DNA of 33,873 bases from Candidatus Neomicrothrix parvicella RN1. GTDB lineage: Bacteria; Actinomycetota; Acidimicrobiia; Acidimicrobiales; VFJN01. The stretch is from the NCBI GenBank assembly GCA_945898515.1, contig CAMDIH010000020.1, positions 1-33,873 of the forward strand, read 5' to 3'. Below the pieces are notes generated by a model. That model searched no databases. It saw only the letters and a list, made by a program, of their open reading frames with translations, and was not told where the DNA came from. Positions 31,954 through 33,873 of the stretch are shown here, one piece after another (positions within the stretch are counted from its first letter, which is position 1; each line of letters starts with the position of its first letter). The position numbers and the translations under genes were made by a program.

Positions 31954-33278
31954 TGCACGCCGAACGATACGTGGTCCTCGGGACCGCTCAGGTCCGTAGC
32001 CCCTGGTTCCGAGAGGTGGCTCGGTGGGCCAACTCGGCCATGCTCCCGGTGGAGTTCGTGAAGACCATGTCGGTCGAGGAGGCCCGGGTTCGCCTTCGAT
32101 CGGGCCGTGGCTTCTCTGCGTTGCTGATCGACGACTCCCTGGCCGGCCTCGATCGTGACTTGGTACAGATGGCTCGCGAAACCGGTTGCGCGGTCATTGT
32201 GATCGACAACGGTCGAGCGGTGCGGCAGTGGGCCGAGTTGGGGGTAGCGGCGGTGCTGCCCGCAGGGTTCACTCGCCCCGACCTCCAGCAAGTCCTCACC
32301 CAGGTAGCCACTCCGGTCCCGCTCGGTCAGACCACCGACCCGGCCACCCCGGGGGCGGGGGAAGTATCGGGCTATCGCGGGGCTCTCGTAGCGGTGACGG
32401 GGGCGGGCGGGATGGGGCGTTCCACGGTGGCGATGGCCGTGGCGCAAGGACTGGCGGCCGACCCCCGCTACCTCGACAACGTCTGCCTGGCTGATCTGGC
32501 CCTCAATGCCGAGCTGGCCATGCTGCATGGGGCGCACGATGTGGTGCCCGGGGTGGTGGAACTGGCTGAGGCCCACCGCAGCGGAACCCCGTCGATCGAC
32601 GCCGTGCGGGCTCTCACCTGGAGGGTCAACGACCGCGGCTATCACCTTCTCCTCGGGTTGCGGCGGCACCGGGACTGGACGGCGGTGCGCCCCCAGGCGT
32701 TCTTGGCGGGCCTTGACGGCCTTCGCCGCAGTTTCCGTGTTGTGGTGGCTGATGTGGATGCCGACTTGGAGGGCGAAGAGGCTTCGGGCTCGCTTGATGT
32801 GGAGGAGCGCAACACCATGGCGCGGGCCACCAGCGCGGCCGCCGGGTTGATCATCGTGGTGGGCCAGCCGGGGATGAAGGGCATCCATGGTCTGCTGCGG
32901 ACCATCCGGGATCTCCTCGCCTACGGCGTTGAGGGAAGCCGCCTTCTCCCCCTGGTGAACCGATCTCCGCGTGGGGGGCGCTCCCGATCAGCGGTGACCG
33001 CCACCTTCGGCGAACTGTTGGGCCCTCACGCCGACCACGGCGTCCCCAGCCCGGTATTTCTCCCGGACCGCCGCTACCTCGATGATCTCCTGCGCGACGG
33101 AGCCCGTCTCCCTGACCCGTGGGTACATCCCCTCGCCACCACGGTGGGCACGCTGCTCGAGGCCCACGACCACGCTGCTCAAATGCCCGCCACCACCTCG
33201 GAGATGATCCCGGTTCGCCCCGGTTCGCTTGGCTCTTGGACCCCCGACGACCCCGCAGACAACCAGCACCAGCAGTGA
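31953..33278 (+). CDS. cpaE: CpaE-like MinD/ParA-family protein with degenerate P-loop
   Basis: 441 residues. The N-terminal part (about 1-118) is receiver-like (FSALLIDDSLAGLDRDLVQMARETGCAVIVI). The C-terminal part is a MinD/ParA-like fold from about 143. Its Walker A is VTGAGGMGRSTVAMAV (148-163), where the MinD pattern KGGxGKT becomes AGGMGRS; both the signature Lys and the P-loop Lys are lost. The second motif reads VCLADLALNAELAML. CpaE proteins of Tad systems often have altered P-loops, so this fits the family. It follows cpaB with a one-base TGATG overlap. The last 15 residues are Asp/Gln-rich. Confidence 0.85.
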   Translation: MHAERYVVLGTAQVRSPWFREVARWANSAMLPVEFVKTMSVEEARVRLRSGRGFSALLIDDSLAGLDRDLVQMARETGCAVIVIDNGRAVRQWAELGVAAVLPAGFTRPDLQQVLTQVATPVPLGQTTDPATPGAGEVSGYRGALVAVTGAGGMGRSTVAMAVAQGLAADPRYLDNVCLADLALNAELAMLHGAHDVVPGVVELAEAHRSGTPSIDAVRALTWRVNDRGYHLLLGLRRHRDWTAVRPQAFLAGLDGLRRSFRVVVADVDADLEGEEASGSLDVEERNTMARATSAAAGLIIVVGQPGMKGIHGLLRTIRDLLAYGVEGSRLLPLVNRSPRGGRSRSAVTATFGELLGPHADHGVPSPVFLPDRRYLDDLLRDGARLPDPWVHPLATTVGTLLEAHDHAAQMPATTSEMIPVRPGSLGSWTPDDPADNQHQQ

Positions 33279-33293
33279 CGCCTCGCCGCCGTG

Positions 33294-33491
33294 TCAGATG
33301 GCGTCGAGAATGAGGCGCCATGACGCCAGACCATGGTCACACCAACCGCGGGGCAGTACCGCACAGTCGTCGGGGGCGCGACACATTCCGTCGGCCAGCC
33401 ATTCCTCCAGGGTGCCTTCGTCGGGGGGTGCCCAACCACTGTGGTGCTCGAACCATGCATGGGCATTCGCCACGGCCTCGACAGGGGTCAC
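33294..33491 (-). CDS. Small Trp/Cys-containing hypothetical protein
   Basis: 65 residues if started at GTG 33491; the ORF-track version of 109 residues begins inside the LysM frame. The sequence NAHAWFEHHSGWAPPDEGTLEEWLADGMCRAPDDCAVLPRGWCDHGLASWRLI has five Trp, three Cys and a helix-rich look. The composition is clearly protein-like. No family is recognised. The start lacks a good ribosome site, so it may be read by coupling from the LysM gene, whose stop is 26 nt upstream. It converges on cpaE with a 15-nt gap. Confidence 0.55.
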   Translation of the reverse strand: MTPVEAVANAHAWFEHHSGWAPPDEGTLEEWLADGMCRAPDDCAVLPRGWCDHGLASWRLILDAI

Positions 33492-33517
33492 GGCGCGATC
33501 ATGGTCGATTCCCAGGC

Positions 33518-33873
33518 TCAGGGATGGATGGGCGGCAGGATGAGGACCTGATCGGCGTAGATCAGATCGGCGTTCGATGGGTCCACCAGACGGAGTCGGT
33601 TCAGCGCCACTAGGCCCTCCCAATAGGCGAGCACCGCCTGATCACCGGGAGGCTGGCCGTTCACCTCGGCGAGGTAGTCGGCAGCAATCGACCAGAAACT
33701 CTCACCGCGCACCACGGTATGTGCATTCGGTGGCGGCGGGGCAGGTTCACTAGTGGCGGGCACCGCGGGGACTGCGGGGACCGCGGGGACCAATGGCCGG
33801 GGGTCGGGGGGCAGCGGGCCGACGGGCGACGTCGTGGTTGTCGTCGTGGTGGTGAGCGACGACGGGTGCATCG
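33518..33873 (-). CDS. LysM-domain protein, cut by the window edge
   Basis: At least 118 codons are visible. The Met at 33871 is not certain as the start, because the frame is still open at the edge. A Thr-rich and Pro-rich region (TTTTTTTTSPVGPLPPDPRPLVPAVPAVPAVPA) is followed by a C-terminal LysM domain (HTVVRGESFWSIAADYLAEVNGQ, then YWEGLVALNRLRLVDPSNADLIYADQVLILPP). LysM binds peptidoglycan or chitin-like glycans. The Thr/Pro region looks like an extracytoplasmic linker, so a secreted or membrane-anchored wall protein is likely. A signal or anchor would lie beyond the edge. Confidence 0.85.
   Translation of the reverse strand, partial: MHPSSLTTTTTTTTSPVGPLPPDPRPLVPAVPAVPAVPATSEPAPPPPNAHTVVRGESFWSIAADYLAEVNGQPPGDQAVLAYWEGLVALNRLRLVDPSNADLIYADQVLILPPIHP
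33763..33789 (-). repeat. Three tandem 9-bp units in the LysM linker
   Basis: ACCGCGGGG, ACTGCGGGG, ACCGCGGGG on the plus strand encode the VPA repeats of the Pro-rich linker. Confidence 0.8.

Noticed and set aside
31725-32888. 387-aa minus-strand ORF opposite cpaB-cpaE
   Set aside because: Antisense shadow of two recognised genes; its composition is His/Gly/Arg-rich without domain pattern.

Overview
The window is high-GC bacterial DNA with actinobacterial gene content and order. It has a macromolecular-synthesis block (dnaG-rpoD), a eukaryote-type homodimeric GlyRS, uppS and recO, a phoH-ybeY-corC-era operon, RDD-family and SCO6745-like proteins, and frequent GTG starts. At least eight genes carry a TANNNT box 6-8 nt upstream of the start codon, with no other obvious leader, which is the actinobacterial leaderless-mRNA signature. 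A member of Actinomycetota, possibly Acidimicrobiia, fits best; the class is inference.

Layout. 1-3.54 kb (minus): the start of a partial gene at the left edge, a small membrane-anchored protein, a GT-C-like polytopic membrane protein, and a membrane protein with a 14-unit pentapeptide repeat before a His-rich C-terminal domain. 3.6-11.5 kb (minus): tRNA-Asn lies beyond rpoD, and the run ppdK-terC-gluQRS-dnaG-rpoD is tightly packed, with overlaps of 4 and 14 nt and a 6-nt gap. 11.7-15.3 kb: glyS (minus), a divergent RDD protein (plus) that shares its stop tetranucleotide with convergent recO, then uppS (minus).

15.4-26.5 kb looks like an accessory block lying between uppS/recO and era, genes that are commonly close neighbours. 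It holds a minus-strand operon (lipoprotein, membrane-fusion adaptor with a peptidoglycan-binding domain and three Calx-beta-like modules, MacB-type ATPase, FtsX-type permease). It also holds a plus-strand set: SCO6745-like, YczE/YitT-like, cupredoxin lipoprotein, beta-helix lipoprotein, DUF1996 protein, and a DinG-type helicase. 26.5-30.3 kb (minus): phoH-ybeY-corC-era, tightly coupled. 30.4-33.9 kb: a hypothetical protein with a possible Sm-like barrel, a MerR/excisionase-like HTH protein divergent from a cpaB-cpaE pair whose CpaE lacks the P-loop lysine, a small Trp/Cys-containing protein, and a LysM protein cut by the right edge.

How it fits together. Housekeeping functions (replication priming, principal sigma factor, glycyl-tRNA synthesis, undecaprenyl-PP synthesis, recombination, rRNA maturation) frame envelope-directed accessory genes. 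The most unusual items are the Calx-beta-bearing adaptor, the copper/beta-helix/DUF1996 secreted set, the pentapeptide-repeat membrane protein, the PPDK whose regulatory Thr position is Val, and the orphan-looking cpaB-cpaE pair. No mobile element, CRISPR array or rRNA was seen.
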